This document shows positions 1-9,104 of a stretch of 64,000 bases of DNA, in pieces. A program made the translations under genes and the position numbers. Every line of letters starts with the position of its first letter. Within the stretch, counting starts at the first letter, position 1. This stretch comes from Tateyamaria omphalii (GTDB lineage Bacteria > Pseudomonadota > Alphaproteobacteria > Rhodobacterales > Rhodobacteraceae): assembly GCF_001969365.1 (NCBI RefSeq), contig NZ_CP019312.1, positions 3,286,001 through 3,350,000 on the forward strand, in the 5' to 3' direction. Under the pieces are notes generated by a model. That model saw only the letters and a program-made list of their open reading frames with translations, did no database searches and was not told where the DNA came from.

Positions 1-1
1 A

Positions 2-1216
2 CTGCTTGCGCGGCTCGGGTCCGAAGCGGAGGATGGGATTAACGCGCTGTTGTCTCAAGCGCTGTCCTATGAGCGCAACGAAGTGCCCAGCCTGACCGGT
101 TTCCTGACCTGGATGGAAACCGATGACCTTGAAGTCAAACGCCAGATCGACAGCGCCTCGAACCAGATCCGCGTGATGACCGTGCACGGGTCCAAGGGAC
201 TGGAAGCGCCTGTTGTGATCCTGCCCGAATGCGGGAAGCGGGATGTCCAAATTCGCGATGCGATTATCGACATCGACCGGACGCCAGTGTGGAAAATGCC
301 GTCCGGCCAACTGCCAGCGCGCATGTCCAACCGTCTCGAAGACATGAAGGCCGCCCAGCGCGAGGAATCCCTGCGACTGCTCTATGTGGCTCTAACACGG
401 GCCGAAAAGTGGCTGATCATCGGTGCTGCCGGTGAGCTGAGCAAAGATGGGAGCGACTGGCACCAACGCGTGCAAGCCGGGATGGAGGGCTCTGGCGCGA
501 CCGTCCTTGAAACGCCCGTCGGTGCCGGATTGCGGGTGGAGCATGGCGACTGGGCACTGACCCCGGCGCAAGGTGACGATGCACAAGCCAGTGCCGCGCC
601 TTCTATGTCACCGCACTTCCACAACATCGCGCCACCGGCAGAAAAAGAGCGGGAAACAGTATCTCCCTCCGATCTTGGGGGCGCCAAGGCGCTTCCCGGT
701 GATGGGTTGGACGAAGCGACGGCAAAAAGGTTCGGCACGGTTGTGCACGCCTTGCTTGAGACGCCGGGCGCAAGCGCACAGGTTTTGGCACAGGCCGAGT
801 TGAGCGACGCCCTAGAGGCGCAAGCAGAACAACAAGCGCAGCGCGTGCTGTCCGACCCCGATCTCGACTGGCTTTTCACTGGCGACGTGTTGGCCGAAGT
901 GCCTGTGACAGCACCGCTTGGCCACGCCCGACTGCACGGAACCATCGACCGGCTGAAGACCACCCCGACAACGATCCACATCGTGGATTTCAAGACAAAC
1001 CGCGTCGTGCCACGCGAGCCGGCCGAAACCCCGGAGGGCGTGCTGCGCCAGATGGGCGCCTATGCGTATGCAATCGCTCAGATTTACCCGGATCGCGACA
1101 TTCGGCTCAGCATCCTTTGGACCCACACATGCGTCCTGATGCCCATTCCGCACGATATCGTGACAGCGGCGCTCGAGCGCACTCAATATCTTGACGATAC
1201 TCCGGGCGATACCTAG
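2..1216 (+). CDS. addA: Double-strand break repair helicase-nuclease AddA, C-terminal part
   Basis: The open frame enters at base 2 and ends at a TAG at 1214, giving about 404 visible codons; the N-terminal helicase half lies outside the window. AddA works with AddB to resect double-strand ends for RecA-dependent repair. Visible are the UvrD-type helicase motif with [10 protein letters not shown] (near base 182), the VALTRAE motif VI (near base 390), and a C-terminal RecB-type nuclease motif ending DFKTNR (near base 975). These fit the alphaproteobacterial AddA type. trxA follows 38 bases downstream on the same strand, which is a common arrangement in this family. The window edge, not a mutation, explains the missing start. 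Confidence 0.93.
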   Translation: MLARLGSEAEDGINALLSQALSYERNEVPSLTGFLTWMETDDLEVKRQIDSASNQIRVMTVHGSKGLEAPVVILPECGKRDVQIRDAIIDIDRTPVWKMPSGQLPARMSNRLEDMKAAQREESLRLLYVALTRAEKWLIIGAAGELSKDGSDWHQRVQAGMEGSGATVLETPVGAGLRVEHGDWALTPAQGDDAQASAAPSMSPHFHNIAPPAEKERETVSPSDLGGAKALPGDGLDEATAKRFGTVVHALLETPGASAQVLAQAELSDALEAQAEQQAQRVLSDPDLDWLFTGDVLAEVPVTAPLGHARLHGTIDRLKTTPTTIHIVDFKTNRVVPREPAETPEGVLRQMGAYAYAIAQIYPDRDIRLSILWTHTCVLMPIPHDIVTAALERTQYLDDTPGDT

Positions 1217-1254
1217 GTTGCGACCCTACGCTTGAGCCTGGCAGGAGAACTCAC

Positions 1255-1575
1255 ATGGCAACCGTGGCAGTCACTGACGCGACTTTCGACGCCGAAGTCA
1301 AAAATTCCGATGTCCCCGTCGTGGTGGACTTCTGGGCCGAATGGTGCGGCCCGTGCAAACAGATCGGCCCAGCCTTGGAAGAGCTGTCGTCCGAGATGGA
1401 AGGCAAGATTAAGATCGCAAAGGTCAATGTGGACGAGAACCCGAACGCGCCCGCGCAGATGGGCGTTCGTGGTATTCCTGCGCTGTTCATCTTCAAGAAT
1501 GGCGAAGTGATTTCGAACCGCGCTGGTGCCGCGCCAAAGGCCGCACTGCAAAGCTGGATCGAAGACAGCATCTAA
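1255..1575 (+). CDS. trxA: Thioredoxin
   Basis: A 106-residue cytoplasmic thioredoxin that reduces disulfides in client proteins using electrons from thioredoxin reductase. The active site WCGPC lies at residues 30-34, and the cis-proline loop (GIPAL) follows near residue 76. The length matches classical TrxA. The ATG at 1255 is supported by an AGGAG ribosome site at 1243-1247. It lies just after addA and is followed by a hairpin terminator facing a convergent gene. Confidence 0.97.
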   Translation: MATVAVTDATFDAEVKNSDVPVVVDFWAEWCGPCKQIGPALEELSSEMEGKIKIAKVNVDENPNAPAQMGVRGIPALFIFKNGEVISNRAGAAPKAALQSWIEDSI

Positions 1576-1583
1576 GACTTTCG

Positions 1584-1612
1584 AAGGGCATCCGCCGTGC
1601 GGGTGCCCTTAC
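1584..1612 (+). terminator. Intrinsic terminator after trxA
   Basis: The arm AAGGGCA at 1584-1590 pairs with TGCCCTT at 1604-1610, and the inner TCCGC/GCGGG extends the stem to about 12 bp (one G-T pair) with a 3-base loop. There is no long T run, so termination may be weak. The right arm overlaps the stop codon of the convergent gene at 1609. Confidence 0.55.
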
Positions 1613-2520
1613 GCCATCGGCCAACCGGCAGCCTTCAATTTCGCTGCAATCTTGGCCTCGGCACTGCCGTGACCTGCGTTGATCGCCATGTGCTGCCACA
1701 CCCACCAGACATATGCCGCATAATTCGGACAATGCGTTTCGACGTCTTGAAATGCATCCGCATCCTGCCCATCCACCGTGGCATGATGGAAATCCGTTCT
1801 GGCGAAGGTGACCGCAGGTTTACCAAAAAACATCGCGTCAAACGCAAGACCTGAGTTCATCGTGACAACAAAAGAACAACGAGGCAGCAACACCTCCCGA
1901 CCGCCCGTTTGGATTGTCAGACGGGTGTCCGTCTGTGCCAGCCGCTCCAACGCCGCCCGCTCGGCCTGCGTGTATGTCTCTTTGGGATGAAGCGTCGCAA
2001 CGATGTCGCGGTCCGGGCAAGCCGCACGTGTCCGCGCAATCATGTCGAGCGGCGTACAGATTTGGAATGACCGCTGATCCAGCAGGCGACCTTGCAGCGG
2101 GATGTAGACAAAACCGTCATCCGAGATGTCACCCAGCAACGATCCCGCCACACGCTTTTGCCAGAAGGAATAGAAGCGTTTCGCCTCCGCCATCGGAATA
2201 TCCGCGGCGGGGAAATCGGCACGCGCGACATCCCAATGCCACCGTTTTTCCGTCGGCTGTATCTGCCAGAACGGATAATGGTAGACGCGGCGAAAAGTCA
2301 GGCCATGAAGGTTCGGTGGTGGCGTCATCTCGGACAGAGAGTAACCCCGCCGCGACACCGCCTTCAGCCGTTCCGAAAGCACATTCCGATGATAGGACAC
2401 CTCGAACCCGCGGGGGCGGAGGACATTTTCAATCTTTCGGATGAAATTGTGTTCGCCTGCTTCAGCCCGACGCTTGGTATCAGGGTCTAAATAGAAGCGA
2501 ACGCGTTTGGGCTGCGGCAT
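1609..2520 (-). CDS. Predicted capsule-polysaccharide (KpsC/KpsS-like) family protein
   Basis: A 303-residue protein with no signal peptide or membrane segment. The C-terminal half has an HPKET motif and a later [16 protein letters not shown] stretch. This resembles the HP and S-E-x-x-x-G-KP signatures of KpsC/KpsS-type Kdo transferases and related GT-B-like capsule enzymes. The N-terminal 60 residues (RVRFYLDPD... ) look like a lead-in strand-helix unit. The gene is a single orphan between trxA and hslV with no other capsule gene nearby, so its substrate cannot be read from context. It is divergent from hslV with 97 bases between the starts. Family placement is inference from motifs only. 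Confidence 0.6.
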   Translation of the reverse strand: MPQPKRVRFYLDPDTKRRAEAGEHNFIRKIENVLRPRGFEVSYHRNVLSERLKAVSRRGYSLSEMTPPPNLHGLTFRRVYHYPFWQIQPTEKRWHWDVARADFPAADIPMAEAKRFYSFWQKRVAGSLLGDISDDGFVYIPLQGRLLDQRSFQICTPLDMIARTRAACPDRDIVATLHPKETYTQAERAALERLAQTDTRLTIQTGGREVLLPRCSFVVTMNSGLAFDAMFFGKPAVTFARTDFHHATVDGQDADAFQDVETHCPNYAAYVWWVWQHMAINAGHGSAEAKIAAKLKAAGWPMA

Positions 2521-2561
2521 GTGTGCACCCTATGCAGCCGGACCACGACCGGCAACCGACC

Positions 2562-2591
2562 CTTGCCCGTCTTTGGCCAGACCGCCATATA
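2562..2591 (+). promoter_or_regulatory. Possible heat-shock-type promoter of hslV
   Basis: TTGCCC at 2563-2568 and CATATA at 2586-2591 are separated by 17 bases, and the -35 is preceded by C to give CTTG. This resembles both sigma-70 and alphaproteobacterial RpoH promoters. The -10 lies about 26 bases before the hslV start, which suits the heat-shock role of the HslVU protease. No transcript data are available. Confidence 0.4.
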
Positions 2592-2617
2592 TCGGGCAAT
2601 TGAACAAGGAGAGCCGC

Positions 2618-3175
2618 ATGGCCAGCTCAGAGTTTCCCGGATGGCACGGGACGACGATCATTGGTGTGAAAAAAGACAGCGAGGTCGTGATTGCCGGGGA
2701 CGGCCAGGTCTCGCTGGGCCAGACGGTGATCAAAGGCACCGCGCGCAAGGTGCGGCGGCTCAGCCCCGGTGGATATGACGTGGTGGCTGGGTTTGCAGGT
2801 TCAACCGCAGACGCCTTTACGCTGCTGGAACGGCTTGAAGCAAAGCTGGAAGCGACGCCGGGCCAACTGGCGCGAGCCAGCGTGGAGCTGGCCAAGGATT
2901 GGCGCACCGACAAGTACCTGCAAAAGCTGGAGGCGATGCTGATTGTCTCCGACGGCGCCGACATGTTCGTGATCACCGGGGCCGGCGACGTGCTGGAACC
3001 CGAACATGACGTAACCGCCATCGGATCAGGCGGCAACTACGCGCTCGCCGCCGCGCGCGGCATGATGGACAGCGACAGGGATGCCGAAGCCGTTGCGCGC
3101 GATGCAATGCAAATCGCCGCAGATATCTGCGTTTACACCAACGGCAACCTGACGGTGGAAAGGATCAGGAAATGA
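2618..3175 (+). CDS. hslV: ATP-dependent protease subunit HslV
   Basis: The proteolytic subunit of the HslVU (ClpQY) complex, a two-ring threonine peptidase that degrades misfolded and regulatory proteins in the cytoplasm. The ATG at 2618 gives 185 residues, the usual length for alphaproteobacteria, and is supported by AAGGAG at 2606-2611; upstream in-frame codons do not look like HslV. The catalytic threonine follows the short propeptide in the [12 protein letters not shown] region. The [11 protein letters not shown] motif is also typical. The stop overlaps the start of the next gene by 4 bases. Its partner hslU is not adjacent but lies 1.65 kb downstream, which is unusual. Confidence 0.95.
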   Translation: MASSEFPGWHGTTIIGVKKDSEVVIAGDGQVSLGQTVIKGTARKVRRLSPGGYDVVAGFAGSTADAFTLLERLEAKLEATPGQLARASVELAKDWRTDKYLQKLEAMLIVSDGADMFVITGAGDVLEPEHDVTAIGSGGNYALAAARGMMDSDRDAEAVARDAMQIAADICVYTNGNLTVERIRK

Positions 3176-4209
3176 CCGAGATGACCTATACCCGCATGGG
3201 CAACAGCGGTCTGATCGTCAGCCGCATGTGCTTTGGCACGATGACATTCAACGCCGGTTCGGAATGGATTCCCGGCGTGGCAAAGGTCGATCAGAACGAC
3301 GCAACCGAAATGGTGCACCACGCCCTCGGGTCTGGTGTGAACTTCTTTGACACGGCCGATGGATACTCCAGCGGCGAATCCGAAGTGATCCTGGGCAAAG
3401 CGCTGGGAAAGCGCAGGAACGAAGCGGTCATTTGCACCAAGCTGGGGTTCCGTCAGTCGGACCAGATCGGTGACGCGGGCCTAAGCCGTGCCCATGTGCT
3501 GAAGCAAATCGACGGCAGCCTGGACCGCATGGGCATTGACCACATTGACCTGCTCGTTCTGCATAAAACCGATTTCACCACCCCGGTCGAGGAAACCCTC
3601 GCCGCGCTGCAGACTGCCGTCGAGCACGGCAAGGTACGTTATCTCGGCGTGTCAAATTGGCCCGCCTGGCAGGTGGCGCGCGCTGTGCAATACCAACGCG
3701 ATCATCGTCTGGCGCCGTTTGTAGCCGGTCAATACCTCTACAACCTCGTGTCCCGCGACATCGAACAGGATGTGCTGCCAATGATGGCGGACATGGGCGG
3801 CGGGCTGATGGCGTGGTCACCGCTTGCCGGTGGATTGCTGTCGGGCAAGTACGATCCCGAAAAACTGGAAGACGGTGAGGGACGCCTGAGCGAGGGTGGC
3901 GATTTTCTGGGTATCGACACCGGCACGGCACGCAAGATGATCGAAACACTGACCGACATCGCCAAGGCGCATGGGGCGCATCCCGCGACCGTCGCGTTGG
4001 CATGGATTCTGGCGCAGGATCGGAGTCACAGCGTGATCTTTGGCGCATCGAAGATGAGCCATATGGATGCGGCGCTCGCGGCACCGGGGCTGACCCTGAC
4101 ACCGGATGAGCAGAAGGCATTGTCTGACATTGCGCCACCCAACAAGCGCTATCCTCATTGGTTCGACACAATGATGACGGACGAATTGAACACACAGATT
4201 TTGTCCTGA
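3172..4209 (+). CDS. Aldo-keto reductase
   Basis: A 345-residue cytoplasmic NAD(P)H-dependent carbonyl reductase of the AKR superfamily (TIM barrel). The catalytic tetrad is visible as D60, Y65, K90 and H131. The C-terminal [12 protein letters not shown] stretch corresponds to the cofactor phosphate-binding loop. The overall pattern resembles the YajO/Tas-type group, and the substrate is unknown. It starts with ATGA overlapping the hslV stop, so it is probably co-transcribed with hslV. It separates hslV from hslU. A terminator hairpin lies right after its stop. Confidence 0.88.
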   Translation: MTEMTYTRMGNSGLIVSRMCFGTMTFNAGSEWIPGVAKVDQNDATEMVHHALGSGVNFFDTADGYSSGESEVILGKALGKRRNEAVICTKLGFRQSDQIGDAGLSRAHVLKQIDGSLDRMGIDHIDLLVLHKTDFTTPVEETLAALQTAVEHGKVRYLGVSNWPAWQVARAVQYQRDHRLAPFVAGQYLYNLVSRDIEQDVLPMMADMGGGLMAWSPLAGGLLSGKYDPEKLEDGEGRLSEGGDFLGIDTGTARKMIETLTDIAKAHGAHPATVALAWILAQDRSHSVIFGASKMSHMDAALAAPGLTLTPDEQKALSDIAPPNKRYPHWFDTMMTDELNTQILS

Positions 4210-4213
4210 ACAC

Positions 4214-4243
4214 AAAGGCCGCTGAACCTCTCAGCGGCCTTTT
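4214..4243 (+). terminator. Intrinsic terminator after the aldo-keto reductase
   Basis: AAAGGCCGCTGA (4214-4225) pairs perfectly with TCAGCGGCCTTT (4231-4242), a 12-bp stem with a 5-base loop flanked by A and T runs. It lies between convergent genes and may serve both strands. It implies that hslU further downstream needs its own promoter. Confidence 0.8.
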
Positions 4244-4262
4244 CAATGCAGATGATTGAGGG

Positions 4263-4655
4263 TCAATTCAGTTTGGCCACCCCCAGCGGGACATTGAATT
4301 TTTCACACCAGATCCAGACCTCGTTATACGTGGCGGCATCGACCCCGGCGGGCACGTCAAATGTCTGCTGGCCTGCATTGGCCTTAAGCAGCCCCATCAG
4401 CGTGTCCTTGTCATATCCGTTGCGGCCCAGCGCGACCTTGGGGTCGGGCGCCCCATCGAACCAGAAATCATCCAACAGGATCACCTGGCTTTTCCCGTTC
4501 TTGGTCACGACCTCGGCCCGACCTTTGGTGACATGATTGCTTTTACCGGTGAATTCACCGACGCGCCCGTGACCCCCGGCAAATCCAAGGGACGGCATGG
4601 CGGTCGAGGCGAGAATCGTGGCGGATCCAATCAAGAAGGAACGGCGGTTGGTCAT
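4263..4655 (-). CDS. DM13-domain protein with Tat-like export signal
   Basis: A 130-residue protein starting at the ATG at 4655 (GGAGAT ribosome site at 4661-4666); longer in-frame extensions upstream look non-coding. The first 28 residues carry NRRSFLIG followed by a hydrophobic stretch and an AGG cleavage region, which fits a twin-arginine signal. The rest matches the DM13 domain: VILLDDFWFDGAPDP in the centre and VWIWCEKFNVPLGVA at the end. DM13 domains are proposed to bind redox cofactors in the envelope, but the precise role is unknown. It sits between convergent and divergent neighbours within the split hslVU locus. Confidence 0.8.
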   Translation of the reverse strand: MTNRRSFLIGSATILASTAMPSLGFAGGHGRVGEFTGKSNHVTKGRAEVVTKNGKSQVILLDDFWFDGAPDPKVALGRNGYDKDTLMGLLKANAGQQTFDVPAGVDAATYNEVWIWCEKFNVPLGVAKLN

Positions 4656-4824
4656 GGGAAATCTCCGGTAATGCGTGTGACGCCGCCAACCTACGCTGCC
4701 GTCGCGACAAAATAACCCAGCCTCTCGCGCAAGTGATGCAATGACAACGAAATGCGCACCGATCGTTGCGTTTCGGCTGTTTTCGCATAGGTAAGGCGGG
4801 ACACTTGTAACAAACGGGCCGCTT

Positions 4825-6132
4825 GTGACTGACCTGACCCCCCGCGAAATCGTCTCGGAACTTGATCGTTTCATCATTGGACAAAAGGACGCCAAGCGCG
4901 CCGTGGCCGTGGCCCTGCGCAATCGCTGGCGTCGCAAACAGCTTGGCGACGACCTTCGGGATGAGGTGTATCCGAAAAATATCCTGATGATCGGACCCAC
5001 CGGCGTGGGCAAGACAGAGATCAGCCGCCGTCTGGCCAAGCTGGCGCGTGCACCGTTCCTCAAGGTTGAGGCAACGAAATTCACCGAAGTGGGTTATGTC
5101 GGGCGCGATGTTGAACAGATCATCCGCGATCTGGTCGATGCAGCCATCGCGCAGACACGCGACCACATGCGCGAAGATGTCAAAGCAAACGCGCACAAGG
5201 CCGCCGAAGACCGCGTGATCGAAGCCATTGCAGGGACCGACGCGCGGGAAGGCACGCGCGACATGTTCCGAAAAAAGTTGAAGGCGGGTGAGCTTGACGA
5301 CACCCTGATCGAGCTGGAAGTGGCCGACACCAGCAACCCATTCCCGACCATGGACATCCCAGGACAGCCGGGGGGCGGCATGGGCATGATGAACCTTGGC
5401 GATATCTTTGGCAAAGCGCTGGGCGGACGCACCGTGCGCAAAAAGCTGACCGTGGCGCAAAGCTACGAGGTGCTGATCGGCGAAGAGGCAGACAAACTGC
5501 TGGACGATGAAATCGTGACCAAGGCAGCGTTGGAGGCCGTGCAGGAAAACGGCATCGTGTTCCTGGACGAGATCGACAAGGTCTGTGCACGGTCCGACGC
5601 ACGCGGCGCCGATGTCAGCCGCGAGGGCGTGCAACGCGACCTGCTGCCCTTGATCGAGGGAACCACCGTCAGCACGAAACATGGTCCGGTCAAAACGGAC
5701 CACATCCTGTTCATTGCCTCGGGCGCGTTCCACATAGCAAAGCCGTCTGACCTGCTACCCGAGTTACAGGGCCGATTGCCCATCCGGGTCGAGTTGCGCG
5801 ACCTGACCGAAGACGACTTTGTCCGCATCCTCGAAGAGACGGACAACGCCCTGACCCTGCAATACACCGCCCTGATGAAGACCGAAGAGGTCACCGTGAC
5901 GTTTGAACCCGAAGGCATTCGCGCCTTGGCCCGCATCGCGGCCGAGGTGAACAAAAGCATCGAGAACATCGGCGCACGACGGCTTTACACCGTGATGGAG
6001 CGCGTGTTCGAAGAACTGTCATTCACCGCACCGGATCGCGCCGGGGACAGCATCACCGTTGACGCGGATTTTGTCGAAACCCATCTCGGCGAACTTGCGC
6101 GATCCACGGATGTCAGCCGATACGTGCTCTAG
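4825..6132 (+). CDS. hslU: ATP-dependent protease ATPase subunit HslU
   Basis: A 435-residue AAA+ unfoldase that feeds substrates to HslV. Walker A GPTGVGKT is at residues 57-64, Walker B with FLDEIDK is near residue 250, and the I domain lies between them (about 110-240, with a Gly/Met-rich loop near 178-190). The C-terminus ends SRYVL, matching the conserved tail that inserts into HslV. The likely start is GTG at 4825, giving [13 protein letters not shown], the standard HslU N-terminus. No strong ribosome site is visible. It is separated from hslV by two genes and a terminator, so the 169-base gap before it should contain its own promoter. Confidence 0.96.
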   Translation: MTDLTPREIVSELDRFIIGQKDAKRAVAVALRNRWRRKQLGDDLRDEVYPKNILMIGPTGVGKTEISRRLAKLARAPFLKVEATKFTEVGYVGRDVEQIIRDLVDAAIAQTRDHMREDVKANAHKAAEDRVIEAIAGTDAREGTRDMFRKKLKAGELDDTLIELEVADTSNPFPTMDIPGQPGGGMGMMNLGDIFGKALGGRTVRKKLTVAQSYEVLIGEEADKLLDDEIVTKAALEAVQENGIVFLDEIDKVCARSDARGADVSREGVQRDLLPLIEGTTVSTKHGPVKTDHILFIASGAFHIAKPSDLLPELQGRLPIRVELRDLTEDDFVRILEETDNALTLQYTALMKTEEVTVTFEPEGIRALARIAAEVNKSIENIGARRLYTVMERVFEELSFTAPDRAGDSITVDADFVETHLGELARSTDVSRYVL

Positions 6133-6186
6133 CCGTTTTCCATTCGCTCGGGTACATCCGGGGTATCGAATGGGCAAGGGCTTGGA

Positions 6187-7287
6187 ATGCGCGCACTACT
6201 TTTGGTCCTGATCCTTGCGCTGGCCTCGTGCAGCGACAGAACGGCGGCGCCCATCATTCCCGCGGCGCTCGAGATCGGTACAAATCGAAATGTCTTCATC
6301 GGCACCACCCGCGGCATCAATGACGCAGGTGAATACGGGATCGGCCGGTCAAAGACCCTGAACCTGTTGCAAGCCACCGTATCCCTGCCGCCCGGTCGCG
6401 CGCTGGGCACCGTGTCGGACGGGCAGGACCGACCGAAACCGGACCGCGACTTTGTCATGGCAGGGCTCGACCGCTTTCCCTCGGACCAAAGCTTTCGCGC
6501 GTCGCTTGAGGCGGACATCCGGTCCCAACCCCCGAACCAGCGCGAGGTGACGCTCTTCGTCCACGGCTTCAACAACAGCTTCACCGACTCGGCCTTTCGC
6601 CTCGCCCAATTGGCCGAGGATCTTGAGATACCGGGCACGCATGTCACCTATTCCTGGCCAAGCCGCGGCAATCCTTTGGGGTACGAATACGACCAAGACA
6701 GCGCACTCTTTGCCCGCGACGGCCTCGCGGATATGCTGCGCCTGATCCGATCGGCAGGCCAGCCCGACATCATCCTCGTGGCGCATTCCATGGGAAGTGC
6801 GCTGGTCATGGAAACACTGCGGCAGCTTGAAATCGCCGAACCCGGATGGACCGGGCGCAACATCAACGCCGTGATCCTGTTGTCTCCAGACATCAACGTC
6901 GATGTGTTCCGCAGCCAATTCTCACGCATCGAAAAAGCGCCGGACCCGTTCGTGGTGATGGTGTCGCGCAAGGATGCGATCCTGCGCGTGTCCTCGCGCC
7001 TCAGGGGCGAGAAATCGCAGCTTGGGAACATCCAGAACGCAGACGCAGTCGCGGATTTGCCAATCACGGTCGTGGATGTCACCGCCTTTACCGACCGAAA
7101 ATCGGGCAACCACTTTGTCGCCGGGGGGTCACCCGCGCTGATCCAGCTGCTCAGGCGATCGTCGGATCTGGACCGCGAATTCCTGCGCGGGCGCCCCGGC
7201 ACGGTTCTGACAATCCCCGGCGCGCGACGGATCAGAGCACCGGTCCGACAAAGGGAAACCGAAACCACGGCCAGTGACGCCCGGTGA
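6187..7287 (+). CDS. DUF900-type alpha/beta hydrolase lipoprotein
   Basis: A 366-residue predicted lipoprotein: a short hydrophobic signal ends in LASC with the lipid cysteine at residue 15. The body has an alpha/beta hydrolase fold with FVHGFNNSF (oxyanion strand, near 120) and the nucleophile elbow AHSMGS near 200. This pattern is typical of the DUF900 family. The likely nucleophile is the serine of AHSMG. The C-terminal 40 residues are basic and low in complexity. The stop overlaps the GTG of the MFS gene by 4 bases, so the two are probably co-transcribed. Substrate is unknown; an envelope ester is a guess. Confidence 0.82.
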   Translation: MRALLLVLILALASCSDRTAAPIIPAALEIGTNRNVFIGTTRGINDAGEYGIGRSKTLNLLQATVSLPPGRALGTVSDGQDRPKPDRDFVMAGLDRFPSDQSFRASLEADIRSQPPNQREVTLFVHGFNNSFTDSAFRLAQLAEDLEIPGTHVTYSWPSRGNPLGYEYDQDSALFARDGLADMLRLIRSAGQPDIILVAHSMGSALVMETLRQLEIAEPGWTGRNINAVILLSPDINVDVFRSQFSRIEKAPDPFVVMVSRKDAILRVSSRLRGEKSQLGNIQNADAVADLPITVVDVTAFTDRKSGNHFVAGGSPALIQLLRRSSDLDREFLRGRPGTVLTIPGARRIRAPVRQRETETTASDAR

Positions 7288-8531
7288 CAGGCACCCACCG
7301 CCACCCCGAACCCATCGGTGCATTCCTCAAGGACAACCGGCAATGGCTCGCCGCGGGGGCGCTGCTGACACTTCTGTCCTCGTTCGGGCAAACATTCTTC
7401 ATCTCCATCTTCGCCGGTCAGATCCAGGATGAATTCGGACTGACCCACGGCAGTTGGGGCGCGATGTATGCGCTGGGCACAACGGCCTCGGCTCTGGTCA
7501 TGGTGTGGGCGGGCGGTCTGACGGATCAGTTCCGCGCGCGTACGCTGGGCGTGGCTGTGCTGGTCATGCTGGCCCTGTCCTGCCTGGCGATGGCCATCAA
7601 CCCTTACGTGATTGTCCTGCCCATCGTCATCTTTGCGCTGCGGCTCATGGGGCAGGGCATGACCAGCCACATCGCCATCGTGGCCATGGCGCGCTGGTTC
7701 GTCGCCACGCGCGGACGCGCCCTGGCCGTTGCAACACTGGGGTTTTCCCTTGGCGAAGCGATCCTGCCAGTGCTGTTCGTATCGTTGATGACTGTCCTGG
7801 ATTGGCGCCTGCTTTGGGGGATTGCAGCCTGCATTGCCCTACTGGGTGTACCAGCCCTGTCAAAGCTCTTGCGCGAAGAACGCACGCCACAATCCATGGC
7901 ATCGCAGGACCAAGCCGCCGGGATGGGCGCCCGGCATTGGACGCGGGGCGAGGCGCTAAACCATCCACTGTTCTGGTTCATGGTCCCGGCACTCCTCGGC
8001 CTCTCGGCCTTCGGCACCGCCTTTTTCTTCCAACAAGCGCATTATGCGCAGGTCAATGGCTGGACCCACCTGTCGCTTGTCGCGCTCTTTCCGATTTACA
8101 CGGGCGTCGGCATCGGCGCGATGGTTCTGTCCGGCTTCGCGCTTGACCGTTTTGGCACGGCGCGGCTGATCCCGTTTTACCAAGCGCCCCTCGTCGCGGC
8201 GTTCCTGTGCTTTGCATGGGCAGATCAGCTGGGGATGGTGGCGCTTGGCCTTGTGTTCTTCGCCATGACCACCGGGGCCAATTCAACCTTTCCCAATGCA
8301 TTCTGGGCCGAATTTTACGGCACGCGGTTCATCGGGTCGATCAAGGCGATGGCCGCCGCCGTCATGGTGTTGGGTTCGGCCATCGGGCCTTTGATCACAG
8401 GCGTATTGATCGACCTTGGGGTGCCGCTGAACACGCAATATATCGGCGTCGCCGCCTATTTTATTTTGGCGTCGTGCAGCATGTGGACCGGCATCGCGCG
8501 CGCCCGGCGCACGCTACCGCTGCCGGCGTAG
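7284..8531 (+). CDS. MFS transporter
   Basis: A 415-residue protein with about twelve hydrophobic segments, an MFS layout. The loop after segment 2 has GGLTDQFRARTLG, the MFS signature region A. The central loop (about residues 200-225) is hydrophilic. Start is GTG at 7284 inside the end of the hydrolase gene. It is related by overall character to NNP/oxalate-formate-type MFS proteins found in roseobacters, but no substrate can be inferred. Its last 18 bases overlap the end of the convergent smr gene. Confidence 0.85.
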   Translation: MTGTHRHPEPIGAFLKDNRQWLAAGALLTLLSSFGQTFFISIFAGQIQDEFGLTHGSWGAMYALGTTASALVMVWAGGLTDQFRARTLGVAVLVMLALSCLAMAINPYVIVLPIVIFALRLMGQGMTSHIAIVAMARWFVATRGRALAVATLGFSLGEAILPVLFVSLMTVLDWRLLWGIAACIALLGVPALSKLLREERTPQSMASQDQAAGMGARHWTRGEALNHPLFWFMVPALLGLSAFGTAFFFQQAHYAQVNGWTHLSLVALFPIYTGVGIGAMVLSGFALDRFGTARLIPFYQAPLVAAFLCFAWADQLGMVALGLVFFAMTTGANSTFPNAFWAEFYGTRFIGSIKAMAAAVMVLGSAIGPLITGVLIDLGVPLNTQYIGVAAYFILASCSMWTGIARARRTLPLPA

Positions 8532-9104
8532 GTAGACGTAATAGGCACCGCCACCGCCATGGCGCACATTGGCTTGGCTCACCTGCAAAACGACCGACGA
8601 CAGGGGCGGCATCGACAGCCATTGCGGCACCTGATGCCGCAACACGCCAAAGCGCACCGGGATCGGCCCATCGTCATCGCGGTGCTTGCCTTTGCCGGTG
8701 ACCACCAGAACCAACCGCTTGCCTTGCCCATGCGCCGACAGGATAAAACGGATCAAGGCCGGGTGCGCACGGTCCGTCGTCATTCCGTGCAGGTCCAACT
8801 TACCCTCGGGCTGCAATTTGCCGCGCTTCATCTGGGCAAAGGCCTTGCGGTCCATCTGCACCGGTTGCGCGGCAACCTGATCCACGATGGATGGTGTAAG
8901 ATTAACGGACGTTTTTGATCCGGCCGGGCGCCCATTCGGTCTGGCTGGTGCAACCTCGAATATCTGTCTGGATCGGGGTGCGGGCGACGGCGTTGTCACA
9001 AAGTCATCCGGATGAAATGGCTTTTCCGGGTGCAGGCGATCCGTCTTATCCACCACCTTTCGCCACAGGTCCTCTTCCTCTGGCCGTAACTTGCGACGGG
9101 TCAT
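8514..9104 (-). CDS. Smr-domain protein
   Basis: A 196-residue protein with a charged N-terminal region (about 1-95) and a C-terminal Smr domain (about 100-190). The Smr signatures KLDLHGMT and VVTGKGKH are present, and the end has the GGGGAYYVYLR pattern. Smr domains have nicking or RNA-cleaving endonuclease activity; the role in this family is not fixed. Its start overlaps the mltA stop by 4 bases, making a leftward timA-mltA-smr transcription unit. This order is common in Rhodobacteraceae. Confidence 0.88.
   Translation of the reverse strand: MTRRKLRPEEEDLWRKVVDKTDRLHPEKPFHPDDFVTTPSPAPRSRQIFEVAPARPNGRPAGSKTSVNLTPSIVDQVAAQPVQMDRKAFAQMKRGKLQPEGKLDLHGMTTDRAHPALIRFILSAHGQGKRLVLVVTGKGKHRDDDGPIPVRFGVLRHQVPQWLSMPPLSSVVLQVSQANVRHGGGGAYYVYLRRQR

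Noticed and set aside
4555..5733. A 392-codon open frame antisense to hslU
   Set aside because: Shadow frame of hslU without a start signal or protein likeness.
6140..6173. Inverted repeat CCATTCG/CGAATGG after hslU
   Set aside because: Twenty-base loop and no T run, so not a terminator; no evidence for a function.
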